DNA of 64,000 bases from Desulfosporosinus acidiphilus SJ4 (GCF_000255115.2 NC_018068.1:1521977-1585976), one strand, 5' to 3'. Counted from the stretch's first letter, positions 16,071-25,487 are shown. Notes: a model not told the origin generated them from the letters alone. Made by a program: numbers and translations.

Positions 16071-18364
16071 GTCGCTCCCTACGTGGGAGCGTGGATTGAA
16101 ATTTTCCAAGCCAGATCCATGTGCCATGCTTTAAGGCGTCGCTCCCTACGTGGGAGCGTGGATTGAAATTAATAATGTACAGAAGTTTTCGGCTGAGATT
16201 TTAGTCGCTCCCTACGTGGGAGCGTGGATTGAAATTATTCCAAGAATCAAAAATGAATTTACCACCACACGTCGCTCCCTACGTGGGAGCGTGGATTGAA
16301 ATAAATGATCAATACACTATAACAGCAGACACCGACACAGTCGCTCCCTACGTGGGAGCGTGGATTGAAATTATAGCACAGGCCAGAGGATTCTCAAGAG
16401 GTTTTGTCGCTCCCTACGTGGGAGCGTGGATTGAAATAATAACGCCTTGTTCATTCCGATACTCATCAAACCAGTCGCTCCCTACGTGGGAGCGTGGATT
16501 GAAATAGATTTTAGATCGAACTCAATGTCATTGATGGACTGTCGCTCCCTACGTGGGAGCGTGGATTGAAATATCTTACACCATTTATCTCTTCTTCGGC
16601 AAGAGGGTCGCTCCCTACGTGGGAGCGTGGATTGAAATGTGTTTCCAGATTACTTTTATTGCATCTTCGAATGCGTCGCTCCCTACGTGGGAGCGTGGAT
16701 TGAAATATAAGCATGAGAACACCAACATTCGAGTTGATTAAGTCGCTCCCTACGTGGGAGCGTGGATTGAAATATAAGCATGAGAACACCAACATTCGAG
16801 TTGATTAAGTCGCTCCCTACGTGGGAGCGTGGATTGAAATTTTTTGATTCTAGACCAAATGAGCTCAAGGCTATGTCGCTCCCTACGTGGGAGCGTGGAT
16901 TGAAATTGGCTGCTGAAGGCCGTAGTTAGAAGTCGTTTTGTCGCTCCCTACGTGGGAGCGTGGATTGAAATCTAATTGGTGCGTCTGTACGAGTAATCAC
17001 AGCGGCAGTCGCTCCCTACGTGGGAGCGTGGATTGAAATTCTCAGAACACTCTCCATGCGCTCTGATTGCTTGTTGTCGCTCCCTACGTGGGAGCGTGGA
17101 TTGAAATATCTTTTGCCGCCAATACGACCTATTTCCTAACTGTCGCTCCCTACGTGGGAGCGTGGATTGAAATTCAAGGAAAACGAACGACGGCAACAAC
17201 TCCTGGGTCGCTCCCTACGTGGGAGCGTGGATTGAAATATCACGCACAATCTACACGGAACCGTCCCAGGACAGTCGCTCCCTACGTGGGAGCGTGGATT
17301 GAAATTCAAGGAAAACGAACGACGGCAACAACTCCTGGGTCGCTCCCTACGTGGGAGCGTGGATTGAAATCTCACGCAGGGCAAGGTCTAAGTCGTGGGC
17401 AAAGTCGCTCCCTACGTGGGAGCGTGGATTGAAATCCATTACCCCGCCTGGAGGTATCGGCACACCGGTAGTCGCTCCCTACGTGGGAGCGTGGATTGAA
17501 ATATACTGCAAGCAACTTGCTCGATGCTCTATCTTGTCGCTCCCTACGTGGGAGCGTGGATTGAAATATACTGCAAGCAACTTGCTCGATGCTCTATCTT
17601 GTCGCTCCCTACGTGGGAGCGTGGATTGAAATAAAGTAAAAATGAATCAAACGCCTCTCCTCCCTACGTCGCTCCCTACGTGGGAGCGTGGATTGAAATA
17701 GTTGATTGCCCAAATTATGAACCATTTGATAAACGTCGCTCCCTACGTGGGAGCGTGGATTGAAATATAATGTTGATCAAATTAGTGAATATCAATATCG
17801 TCGCTCCCTACGTGGGAGCGTGGATTGAAATGACATGGAATCCTTCATCAAATCGCTCCTGGCAACGTCGCTCCCTACGTGGGAGCGTGGATTGAAATTT
17901 ATCCAAAACTTGCGGTGTTACAATCGCGCTGAGTCGCTCCCTACGTGGGAGCGTGGATTGAAATCTTTTCTTCCTCGATAAACCGTTTCATTTGCTGTGG
18001 TCGCTCCCTACGTGGGAGCGTGGATTGAAATAGAAACAATCTGGTCAAACGTTTTATACACCGACACGTCGCTCCCTACGTGGGAGCGTGGATTGAAATA
18101 AATTTGGAGAGGAGGCAGGACTTGAACCTGCCAAGTCGCTCCCTACGTGGGAGCGTGGATTGAAATTTTAATGTCAACAGCCCCTTCGGATTTGTCGTTC
18201 TGTCGCTCCCTACGTGGGAGCGTGGATTGAAATCAGTTACCAAACAGCAACCGGCCTTTTTCCACTGAAGTCGCTCCCTACGTGGGAGCGTGGATGAAAT
18301 ACACCGAAAGGCATAGTTGCATTTGGTTTCATCGTCACTCCTATGTGGGAGCGTGGATTGAAAT
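16071..18364 (+). CRISPR. Type I-C CRISPR array, 35 repeats
   Basis: Repeat of 32 bases beginning GTCGCTCCC and ending GTGGATTGAAAT, with an internal palindrome CTCCC-tacgt-GGGAG. I count 33 identical copies (first at 16071, last perfect at 18202), then one lacking a T (18270-18300) and one with several changes (18334-18364). A further fragment, GATCCCTACATGGGGGCT, at about 18399-18416 marks older decay. The decayed end is far from cas2, so new spacers enter at the cas2 side. Spacers are mostly 33-37 bases. Three spacers occur twice: 16707/16774, 17174/17306 and 17503/17568. The spacer at 18100-18134 resembles the 3' part of a tRNA gene. The repeat matches the adjacent I-C cas genes. Confidence 0.98.
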
Positions 18365-18960
18365 CAACAAAGCTTATAACATTCTCGTAACATTGCTGTT
18401 GATCCCTACATGGGGGCTTTATATCCTTCCTTTATTTGGACAAATTTTGAATTTTCGAAATTAATAATACCTTATCTTGAGGCAGTGCTAAGTTTAAGAA
18501 AACAGACATTCAAAAGGTCGCTCATAGGGGCCACATCCCTCGACCCCAGGGGAAGCAGCTGACGTGGGGTTCCCTGTCCAAGCCTAACCCCCAGAGTGTC
18601 TCACTAATTGCCCCAAAAACACCTTAATGCAAGAATAATTAATATGAAGTGGAAAGAGATAACTTACATTTCTAAAATTGTGTCTTGACAAAGGGGTGCG
18701 GTATAAGCTACCTATCCGGATAGTTTTACATCAATTAATATGGAGATGCAACAAACAAGCGAGATAATCGAAAAGGATTAAAATATTAGTTGAGAGGTTC
18801 AAGTGCAGTTCTAAGAGTGACGGGCGAAATTCCCTCAGACTACTTACATAATAGGATAGGTATACCCTTGTGACTGTGACCAATTAAAAAAGTTAGGGCT
18901 AGGAAATCATGAAGAATATAGTAGTATCGTTAAGGAGTAGTGTATACAGGGATTATAATT
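18365..18960. other. Region between CRISPR array and truncated mntH
   Basis: No supportable gene. It contains the eroded repeat fragment (18399-18416), a TTGACA at 18685-18690 and, 21 bases on, a perfect 12-base palindrome CTATCCGGATAG (18712-18723) that could be an operator over a -10 region. No open frame with a ribosome site follows that I would call. Confidence 0.35.
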
Positions 18961-19644
18961 CTATTTGTCGATGCCTCTTTTTGTATGAGGCATTACGGTT
19001 GCGCCGAGCATCCCGACGGCGACCAATATGCTGTCAGGTCCAAGGTTGGGGACTAATGTATGGAAACCGACGGCTGACCAATCGGGTTTCGCCAGAAATA
19101 TTTCAATAAAGTAGGAGATTCCAATGATCGCCACAAGACCTATGATAATTCTCTCAACGACTTGTTGACCGTAACGTTGTAAATACACAATAATAAACGT
19201 TATGCCAACTGTGACCAAACCGGCAGTTACCAGGGGTATACCGAATAGAAGGTATAGACCAAGCGTTGAGCCGAGAAACTCAGCCATATAGGTGGCAATG
19301 GCTGCAAAGAGCATAATTGTCCAAAGCATCATGTTAATAGGTTTCGAAAATACCCGTCCGCAATGGGTCGCCAAATCAACTCCGGTCACAATACCGAGTT
19401 TAGCGGAAAGGGTTTGAAGGAATATGGCCATCAAGTTGCTCCATAGGACAACCCAAACCAGATTATAGTTAAAATTTGAACCGGCGCTAATGTTCGTGGC
19501 AAAATTACCGGGATCAATATAGGCAACGCTGACAATAAACGCCGGGCCCAAATACTTCAATAAACCTCTTGCCTTTGACAGCCAGGTATCTTTGGGTAAG
19601 GGCAAGGTTAGGGGGGATTGAGATAAATTAAAACCTTCACTCAT
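18961..19644 (-). pseudogene. mntH: Truncated mntH (Nramp manganese transporter)
   Basis: The first ~223 residues are a good Nramp protein: the TM1 metal-binding motif DPGNF is present, and the TM6 motif MPH is reached at 18985-18993. Immediately after MPH the sequence changes to TKRGIDK and stops, where the family continues for about 200 more residues. The protein lacks half of TM6 and TM7-11 and cannot transport. The breakpoint falls in a small inverted repeat, ATGCCTC (18971-18977) and GAGGCAT (18987-18993). Divergent from the MntR-like regulator at 19827, the usual partner. Confidence 0.85.
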
Positions 19645-19826
19645 TTTAAATTCCTCCTGTTAAACTTAATCTTAAAGATGGAATCATAAAGCGAATTGAA
19701 AGAATATAATGATATTGGATATCACTTGCGTTGGGTTAATTTTCAATAGTTTTATATTAAACGAAAGATTATTTAAGGCTGTATGGGCATAGTTAATGTA
19801 AGGTGAAGCAAAGGAAGTGGGGAAAC

Positions 19827-20249
19827 ATGCTTTCACCAAGTTTAGAGGACTACTTAGAGGAAATTTATCGCTTTTCATTAACACTTGATATTGTTCGGGT
19901 AACAGACATTAGTCATAGACTAAATGTCGCATTGCCATCCGTAACAAAGGCTCTCTATAAGTTAAGAGACCAACAATACATAAACTACGAACGATATGGT
20001 GAAATCAGACTCACCGATAAAGGTAGAGAAACGGGCAGCTATTTAGTTTTACGAAACCAATTGCTACAGGAGTTTCTTGGGTTAATATGTAGCAAGTGTA
20101 ATTTTGTTGCTGAGGCGGAAGCTATGGAACACTACCTTTCGACTGCAACGATCGATGCTATTAAAACTCTGGTGGAATTTATGAAAAACAATCCATCTTG
20201 CCAACAAGCCTTTGAAGATTTCATGTTTGTTAAGGCTAACAAAGAATAA
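19827..20249 (+). CDS. mntR: MntR-like DtxR-family manganese regulator with altered ligand
   Basis: 140 residues: winged helix (residues 1-70) and dimerisation/metal domain. Aligned from memory with Bacillus subtilis MntR, the metal ligands Asp8 and Glu11 (SLEDYLEEIY) and the Glu-x-x-Glu-His set (EAMEHYLS, ~98-102) are conserved, but the position of His77 is Asn (VLRNQLL). That His contributes to manganese binding, so metal response may be changed. I start at ATG 19827 after GTGGGG; GTG 19803 is an alternative. It faces the truncated mntH, its expected target. Confidence 0.8.
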   Translation: MLSPSLEDYLEEIYRFSLTLDIVRVTDISHRLNVALPSVTKALYKLRDQQYINYERYGEIRLTDKGRETGSYLVLRNQLLQEFLGLICSKCNFVAEAEAMEHYLSTATIDAIKTLVEFMKNNPSCQQAFEDFMFVKANKE

Positions 20250-20559
20250 CTATTTTTGTATTTAATCGGACACATCGACCTCCTTAGTATGTTTCTGTGG
20301 ATAGGTTAGCTTTAGCTAACTTAGAGGGGGGATTCTGGAGTTATAATACGTACGAATATAGAAATTGTTACAATACCAAGGCATGAAAAACATTCCAATG
20401 AATGAATGATTTTTCTAGGTCGCGCTTAGAAAAACAGAGTGCTCTGATTTCATCCTATTGATCGGGATTTGATTATTAATATTTCTGTTCTGAAACTACA
20501 CCGTAATTACTGGAACATTAGACATCGGATATAAATCATTAGACGCATTAAAAATAGTC

Positions 20560-20588
20560 TTGACAGGAAAAGATGTAAGTGATAAATT
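20560..20588 (+). promoter_or_regulatory. Promoter ahead of the M-box
   Basis: TTGACA (20560-20565), 17 bases, TAAATT (20583-20588), about 20 bases before the start of the riboswitch. The bases from 20250 to 20559 hold no gene that I can see. Confidence 0.55.
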
Positions 20589-20607
20589 CATTACGACAAT
20601 TGAGATT

Positions 20608-20790
20608 TCTTCGTTAGGTGAGGCTCCTATACGAACAAAGGCCACTGCCCGGAAATGTCGAGAGACACCAATGGGTAGAACAGGTATTACCGGATTAAGG
20701 TTTTACATAATGTGGCTGAATGAATTTTCTCATTCTACGTCGTGTAGTGCCAAAGCTCAGAACGAGTGAGGAAAGTGGGTTTATTTTTCT
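20608..20790 (+). ncRNA. M-box (ykoK) magnesium riboswitch
   Basis: The conserved M-box core is present in order: CTTCGTTAGGTGAGGCTCCT (20609 onwards), then ACTGCCCGGAAATGTCGAGA, then GACACCAATGGGTAGAACAG. It is followed by a terminator at 20803-20842, so the RNA should switch off downstream transcription when magnesium is plentiful. The two main downstream genes are both of magnesium-transport type, consistent with that role. Confidence 0.9.
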
Positions 20791-20802
20791 TGTGCGCGCT
20801 TT

Positions 20803-20842
20803 ACAAAGCTTTCCGTTATTTTTGGAAAGCTTTGTTTTTTTG
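20803..20842 (+). terminator. Riboswitch-controlled intrinsic terminator
   Basis: ACAAAGCTTTCC and GGAAAGCTTTGT form a perfect 12-base-pair stem with a 9-base loop, followed by seven T residues. It is the expression platform of the M-box. Confidence 0.9.
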
Positions 20843-21091
20843 TATGGAGGTGGGACGATTGGGTGATGATGATCTTGATTCATGTAATTTTAATAGGCCT
20901 AAAGGTATATTAAAGGAAATAAAAGACATTATTAAATTAAACCAAGCAAGTTTCCGCTTACATCTTAACTTTCACATTCTTAATAGTAATCAAATACAAT
21001 ACTGTAATCTCCAAATGATATTGTATTCACTTATTACCAATTTTTAAAATGTATATCCCAGTCATTTTCCCATCAAAGAGGAGGTGGTTTT

Positions 21092-21175
21092 ATGGACGCA
21101 GGCCCTGAACAAAGAATAGTAAAATTATTAGACCAAGATATGGTTCATAAAATCACTTTGTTATTGGAGGGATAA
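21092..21175 (+). CDS. 27-residue leader ORF coupled to the MgtE-like gene
   Basis: ATG 21092 with a strong ribosome site GAGGAGGTGG (21079-21088) and 27 codons (start MDAGPEQRIVKLLDQ). Its stop overlaps the next ATG as TAATG and the codons before the stop carry GGAGG, the ribosome site of the following gene. Layout suggests translational coupling or a leader peptide. No family is recognised. Confidence 0.55.
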   Translation: MDAGPEQRIVKLLDQDMVHKITLLLEG

Positions 21176-21177
21176 TG

Positions 21178-22398
21178 ATGGAGCTATTGACGGATCTTTT
21201 TGTTAGCGAACTAATAGGTAAATATATTATTGATCGTAGTGGTCTAAAGCTCGGTAAAGTTAGGGATGTCTGGGTCGATCCAGAGACTACGTTTCCGACT
21301 GTTCGGGGATTGATTATTAAGTATAATGGGGAGCTCAAAGTTGTTCCTTGGAAAGAGATCTATATGCTAAGTCGACAGGTTGTCGCACTCCGGGTAATCG
21401 CTTCAGAAGTTCGTTTTGAAAGAGTATCTGAAGGTCATTTATATATTAGTGGGATACTCGATCGGCAGATTGTTGATATCAATGGAGCCAAGCTAGTTCG
21501 TGTCAATGATATTAAATTAGCGGGTAACAGCAAAGGAGTACATATTGTATCTATTGATGTTAGCTTCGTTGGTTTAATTCGGAGGCTCCTCCCTAGAGGA
21601 ATGTTTAGTATGCCAACAAGTGGAAAGAGGTTGCAGCCCCATTTTATAGGATGGGACATGGTGCAGTCGTTATCAACAGGGGGCGATAGCTTATCTTTAC
21701 GTGCTTCAGGAGATAAGCTATCAAAAATACATCCAGCAGATCTGGCGGATATTCTGGAGAACATTAGTCATTATGAACGATTGGAATTGTTTGAACAGTT
21801 AAATCCTGAAATGGCGGCGGACACTTTAGCTGAGGTCGACCCAGATGTTCAAAAATCCATTCTAAGACAAATAAATAAAGAGCGAGCTGCAGACATACTT
21901 GAAGAAATGGAGCAAGATGAGGCAGCAGACCTCCTATCCGAAATGAATGAGGATGATTCGGACCAACTATTAAGTTTAATGGAAAATGAAGCAGCTTCAG
22001 ACCTTCGTGAGTTGTTGGAATATGACGAAGGAACTGCAGGTAGTTTGATGACAACCGACTTTTTGGTGTTCTCTATAGAGCTTACGGCAGATGAAGTCAT
22101 TAAGCAGTTAAGAGAACTTGCTCCTGAGGCAGATTATATTTACTATCTTTATGCAGTTGACTCCGAAGGGCGATTAAAGGGAGTCATATCGCTAAGAGAA
22201 CTAATTATCTCTTCGCCTGAAACAAGAATTAGCGAATTAATGCATACCAAAGTGATTAGTGTACTGGCTGATGAGGATGAGAAAAAGATCCGCCGGTTAT
22301 TTTCTAAATACAGTCTATTAGCACTTCCAGTGATTGATAAATCCGATAAAGTGATAGGACTTATTACTGTGGATGATGTACTACAACTGAAAAATTAG
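21178..22398 (+). CDS. PRC-barrel/MgtE_N/CBS protein without a membrane domain
   Basis: About 406 residues: two PRC-barrel-like segments (~10-80 and 85-150), an MgtE_N helical domain (~180-285, beginning HPADLADILENI and containing EEMEQDEAADLLSEM), then the EGTAGSLMTTDF linker and a CBS pair (~290-405). In MgtE these cytosolic domains sense magnesium and gate a C-terminal channel, but here the protein ends at the CBS pair and has no membrane segment. It probably regulates a separate transporter, most likely the Nramp-related protein encoded 55 bases downstream. ATG 21178 is seven bases after GGAGG; 21175 is also possible. Under the M-box. Confidence 0.85.
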   Translation: MELLTDLFVSELIGKYIIDRSGLKLGKVRDVWVDPETTFPTVRGLIIKYNGELKVVPWKEIYMLSRQVVALRVIASEVRFERVSEGHLYISGILDRQIVDINGAKLVRVNDIKLAGNSKGVHIVSIDVSFVGLIRRLLPRGMFSMPTSGKRLQPHFIGWDMVQSLSTGGDSLSLRASGDKLSKIHPADLADILENISHYERLELFEQLNPEMAADTLAEVDPDVQKSILRQINKERAADILEEMEQDEAADLLSEMNEDDSDQLLSLMENEAASDLRELLEYDEGTAGSLMTTDFLVFSIELTADEVIKQLRELAPEADYIYYLYAVDSEGRLKGVISLRELIISSPETRISELMHTKVISVLADEDEKKIRRLFSKYSLLALPVIDKSDKVIGLITVDDVLQLKN

Positions 22399-22453
22399 GC
22401 GTTCATAGAAATGTTAAGATCATTTATGAAAAATTATAAGGGAAGTGAAATAT

Positions 22454-23704
22454 ATGAAGCTTAGTAAACTTTCATGGCGTAATATTCTGTTGTTTTTGGC
22501 CATAGTTGGACCTGGGATTATCACGGCCAATGTGGATAACGATGCTGGTGGAATTACAACCTACGCGGTAGCAGGCGCTCAGTTTGGTTATAAGTTTCTT
22601 TGGATCTTTATTCCAATGACATTGGCCTTGATCGTAGTCCAAGAAATGAGCGCCCGTATGGGGGCGGTTACTGGCAAAGGTCTTGCGGATCTTATTCGTG
22701 AGAATTTTGGAGTACGGTTGACGATTTTCATTTTAATAGGGCTCCTTATAGCAGACGTAGGGAATACAGTATCGGAGTTTGCTGGGGTGGCTTCCAGTAT
22801 GGAGGTCTTCGGGGTAAGTAAATATATCACCGTTCCGCTGGGGGCGCTCCTAGTATGGTTCTTGGTTGTTAAGGGGACATATCGGCGTGTAGAAAGAATT
22901 TTCCTGATTGCCAGTGCAATTTTTATAACTTATATTTTTGCTGGTTTTCTAGCCCACCCGAATTGGGGTGAGGTGGCAAAAGCTACATTTATTCCGAGCT
23001 TCAGTACAAATTCTGAATATCTTGCGATGTTTGTTGGTTTGGTCGGTACTACAATCGCTCCCTGGATGCAGTTCTATATTCAGTCTGCCATCGTTGAGAA
23101 AGGAGTGACAGCCAAAGAGTATAAGTTTTCACGCCTAGATGTTATTTTTGGTTGTTTCATTACGGATATCGTGGCTGTTTTTATCATCGTTACAACTGCG
23201 GCAACATTGCATACCGCAGGTGTCTCCATCAATGATGCTAAAGATGCTGCCATCGCCTTAAGGCCACTAGCTGGACAATACGCTTCAATACTATTTGCCT
23301 TCGGGCTTTTCAATGCGTCAATCTTCGCAGCCACAATTTTACCGCTAGCGACGGCTTACTATGTGTGCGAAGCACTGGGGTTTGAGGCAGGCGTTGATAA
23401 GTCTTTCAGCGAAGCACCACAGTTTTATACCTTATATACGATTATAATAATCTTAGGGGCTTTGATTATCCTTATTCCCAATGCACCACTAGTTCTAATT
23501 ATGCTTTGGTCTCAGGTCATCAATGGTGTTCTTCTACCGTTTGTTCTCGTGTTTATGCTGGTTCTTATCAATAAAAAGAGAATCATGGGAGACTATACAA
23601 ACTCCAAATTCTTTAATGGAGTTGCATGGAGCACAACTGCGGTCATGGTGACCCTGACACTTTTATTGGTAGTAACCTCACTTTGGCCAAACTTTTTGGG
23701 ATAA
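22454..23704 (+). CDS. Nramp-related magnesium transporter (NRMT type)
   Basis: About 416 residues with 11 predicted membrane helices and overall Nramp similarity, but without the transition-metal motifs. Where TM1 of MntH has DPGN, this protein has VDNDAGG (27-33), and where TM6 has MPH it has TIAPWMQFY (~199-207). Loss of the TM6 methionine is a mark of the Nramp-related magnesium transporters described from clostridia and Eggerthella. Position under an M-box and next to MgtE-type sensor domains supports Mg2+ as substrate. ATG 22454 has GGAAG eight bases upstream; GTG 22445 is an alternative. A terminator follows at 23755. Confidence 0.87.
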   Translation: MKLSKLSWRNILLFLAIVGPGIITANVDNDAGGITTYAVAGAQFGYKFLWIFIPMTLALIVVQEMSARMGAVTGKGLADLIRENFGVRLTIFILIGLLIADVGNTVSEFAGVASSMEVFGVSKYITVPLGALLVWFLVVKGTYRRVERIFLIASAIFITYIFAGFLAHPNWGEVAKATFIPSFSTNSEYLAMFVGLVGTTIAPWMQFYIQSAIVEKGVTAKEYKFSRLDVIFGCFITDIVAVFIIVTTAATLHTAGVSINDAKDAAIALRPLAGQYASILFAFGLFNASIFAATILPLATAYYVCEALGFEAGVDKSFSEAPQFYTLYTIIIILGALIILIPNAPLVLIMLWSQVINGVLLPFVLVFMLVLINKKRIMGDYTNSKFFNGVAWSTTAVMVTLTLLLVVTSLWPNFLG

Positions 23705-23754
23705 ACAAACACCTAATAAATTAAATAATATGCTTCAGTTTCATATGAGTTAGG

Positions 23755-23785
23755 CCGCCTGTTTGAAGTCAGGCGGTTATTACTT
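23755..23785 (+). terminator. Terminator of the magnesium operon
   Basis: CCGCCTG (23755-23761) and CAGGCGG (23770-23776) form a stem followed by TTATTACTT. A near-identical element occurs at 26535. Confidence 0.6.
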
Positions 23786-23789
23786 GTCT

Positions 23790-24030
23790 TAGAAAAATAA
23801 TAAATCCTGTCGGACTCATTGATCTTTGAACCGAACCCTTCGTGGGCAATATCCTTAACTTGTTGAGAGATATATTTAAGGTGTTTGATTTTTCTGTTAA
23901 TAACAAGAAAAAAGGTAAGGGCAAAGATTCCAATGCTGATAACAAATAATGTTACAAAGATGGCAATAATGAAGATAGGGCTCCTATGTTGTAAATCTAA
24001 AACATAATAAAGCCACGTCATGAATGGGAC
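23790..24030 (-). pseudogene. Possible remnant of a membrane sensor (TM plus HAMP-like helix)
   Basis: The minus-strand frame encodes a hydrophobic segment, FIIAIFVTLFVISIGIFALT, followed by a charged helix RKIKHLKYISQQVKDIAHEG, which resembles the membrane-exit and HAMP region of histidine kinases. No kinase domain follows and the frame runs through the terminator at 23755. It could equally be a chance frame. Confidence 0.25.
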
Positions 24031-24050
24031 GTAATTAAGAATAGTGGGAG

Positions 24051-24692
24051 ATGAACATTTTGGAATTGCAGGAGGCAATAGTAAAAAGACGAACAATTAG
24101 AGATTTTTCCGAACAAAAAATAAATCCAGATATTATTAATAAGGCTTTGCTCGCCGGTCTCAAAGCTCCAAGTTATAATCACTTAAAGCAATGGTATTTC
24201 ATTTTAGTTTCAGACCGGGAGAAAAGAATTGCCCTAATCCACACAGAAAAAATGATCGAAAGTGTTACTGAAGAACTAGAAGAGTCTTTGAAAGACTTCG
24301 ATAATCTTTCAAAACAAATGTATCTAGACGCAATACCGAAACAGAAAAGGATGATGTTAAGTGCGCCAGAGTTACTTGTAGTTGTTTACAAACCGAAAAC
24401 ACAGATAGCTGATAGCACGAGAATATATGATCTGAATTGTTTAGCATCTGTATGGTGTTGTATTGAAAACATCTTGTTAAGTCTTGCAGAGGATAGTGTC
24501 TTTGGGGTAACATTTATTCCTCAGAATACTAAAGCAGTTAAAGAAGTTCTTAATATTCCACCAGAGTTAGAAGTGGCTGCAATTATTCCATTTGGATATA
24601 AAGCTAACAACGCAACTCTTATTCCACAAAAAGAAGTGAGATTAGAAGATAGATTGTTTATGAACAGATGGACAAAAGAGAATCCGATCTGA
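24051..24692 (+). CDS. Nitroreductase-family flavoprotein
   Basis: 213 residues, FMN-dependent oxidoreductase family. The N-terminal KRRTIRDFSEQKI supplies the FMN phosphate-binding Arg pattern, followed by AGLKAPSYNHLKQWYFILV and, near residue 165, FGVTFIPQNTKAVKEVLNIP and IIPFGYKA, all typical of the fold. The usual substrates are quinones or nitro-compounds; the true one is unknown. ATG 24051 is directly next to GGGAG, so TTG 24060, nine bases away, may be the start used. Monocistronic by appearance. Confidence 0.85.
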   Translation: MNILELQEAIVKRRTIRDFSEQKINPDIINKALLAGLKAPSYNHLKQWYFILVSDREKRIALIHTEKMIESVTEELEESLKDFDNLSKQMYLDAIPKQKRMMLSAPELLVVVYKPKTQIADSTRIYDLNCLASVWCCIENILLSLAEDSVFGVTFIPQNTKAVKEVLNIPPELEVAAIIPFGYKANNATLIPQKEVRLEDRLFMNRWTKENPI

Positions 24693-25058
24693 TATAAAAC
24701 TTAAGTCAATTATTCCAATTCCCCCACACCACTACCCCTTGCCAAGTTCAAGAAGCCGCCTCGTGTAAAGCCTAGCCAGTAGTCGAGTGCTGAGTCTTTG
24801 TGTGACGTGATTGGTGGCCTCTCTACCCGGAGAGCCGTGGTATAGGAACGAAACCGGAGCGACTTCAAACTGCGCTTGCCATTTGATTTGTGGTATGAAA
24901 CTGGGAGGGATTTGAGGAACCTTGTTGAATGTTATGATAGGCAGTGACTTATCTTAACAATTGGTATCGGCGTATATACAAATGAGATTAGGCTAGAAAC
25001 TTCCCGCTCTTTTTTCTTGAACAACTGTATGCTTAGAGCCTAATTAAGGAAGGATAAA
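24693..25058. other. Intergenic region without recognisable gene
   Basis: Relatively GC-rich 24760-24890 with several short self-complementary stretches (CTCTCTACCCGGAGAG at 24818-24833 is a perfect small hairpin), suggesting a structured RNA or an intron/IS remnant. I cannot assign it to a family. Confidence 0.3.
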
Positions 25059-25436
25059 TTATATCATTCGAAATACAAATCCTGAGATAAAGGGAATTAA
25101 CCAAATGATCCAAACAAATATGCTAAACTTGTGAAATTTATTAATCATCAGATCATCTTTCTTAATCAAAACAAAAGTCGCCCAAAAAGCGTGAACAAGC
25201 ATTAAAATGATGGCTAAAACGCCAGTAATACTATGAAAATATGAATTAGAAGTGATAATTTCAATGCTTCTGGCTATATTCTCCATAATCCAAGTGCCTG
25301 TTGTATCACAGACTAAACCAAAATAGAAGAATGTTAGGTGCCAAGCTTTAAGGTTCCCTTGTATCTTTTCGGACCAAACACCTACACTGTAAAAAATTAG
25401 GGCGAAATTAATAAAAATGATTGCATAGGTTAACAT
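25059..25436 (-). CDS. HsmA/TIGR03987-family small membrane protein
   Basis: 125 residues with four hydrophobic helices. The N-terminus MLTYAIIFINFALIFYSVGV followed by WSEKIQGNLKAWHL matches my memory of the TIGR03987 (HsmA) family, whose function is not established. GGAGG precedes the ATG. The promoter region (25440-25545) contains two copies of an operator that also occurs before the adjacent TetR gene, so this gene is the likely repressed target. Confidence 0.7.
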   Translation of the reverse strand: MLTYAIIFINFALIFYSVGVWSEKIQGNLKAWHLTFFYFGLVCDTTGTWIMENIARSIEIITSNSYFHSITGVLAIILMLVHAFWATFVLIKKDDLMINKFHKFSIFVWIIWLIPFISGFVFRMI

Positions 25437-25487
25437 CTTATTTCCTCCTTTGAATTTTATAGATATTATTTTATAAATCTAACTTAA

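Noticed and set aside
16229-17629. Several open frames across the CRISPR array on both strands with repeated peptide motifs
   Set aside because: They are translations of the repeat itself (VAPYVGAWIEI and similar) and not genes.
18685-18723. Promoter from TTGACA at 18685
   Set aside because: No acceptable -10 at 16-18 bases; TATAAG is only 11 bases away. The palindrome is recorded but no transcript is claimed.
20766-21047. 93-codon frame directly after the M-box
   Set aside because: It runs through the terminator stem and T-tract, so it cannot be a normal gene; no ribosome site.
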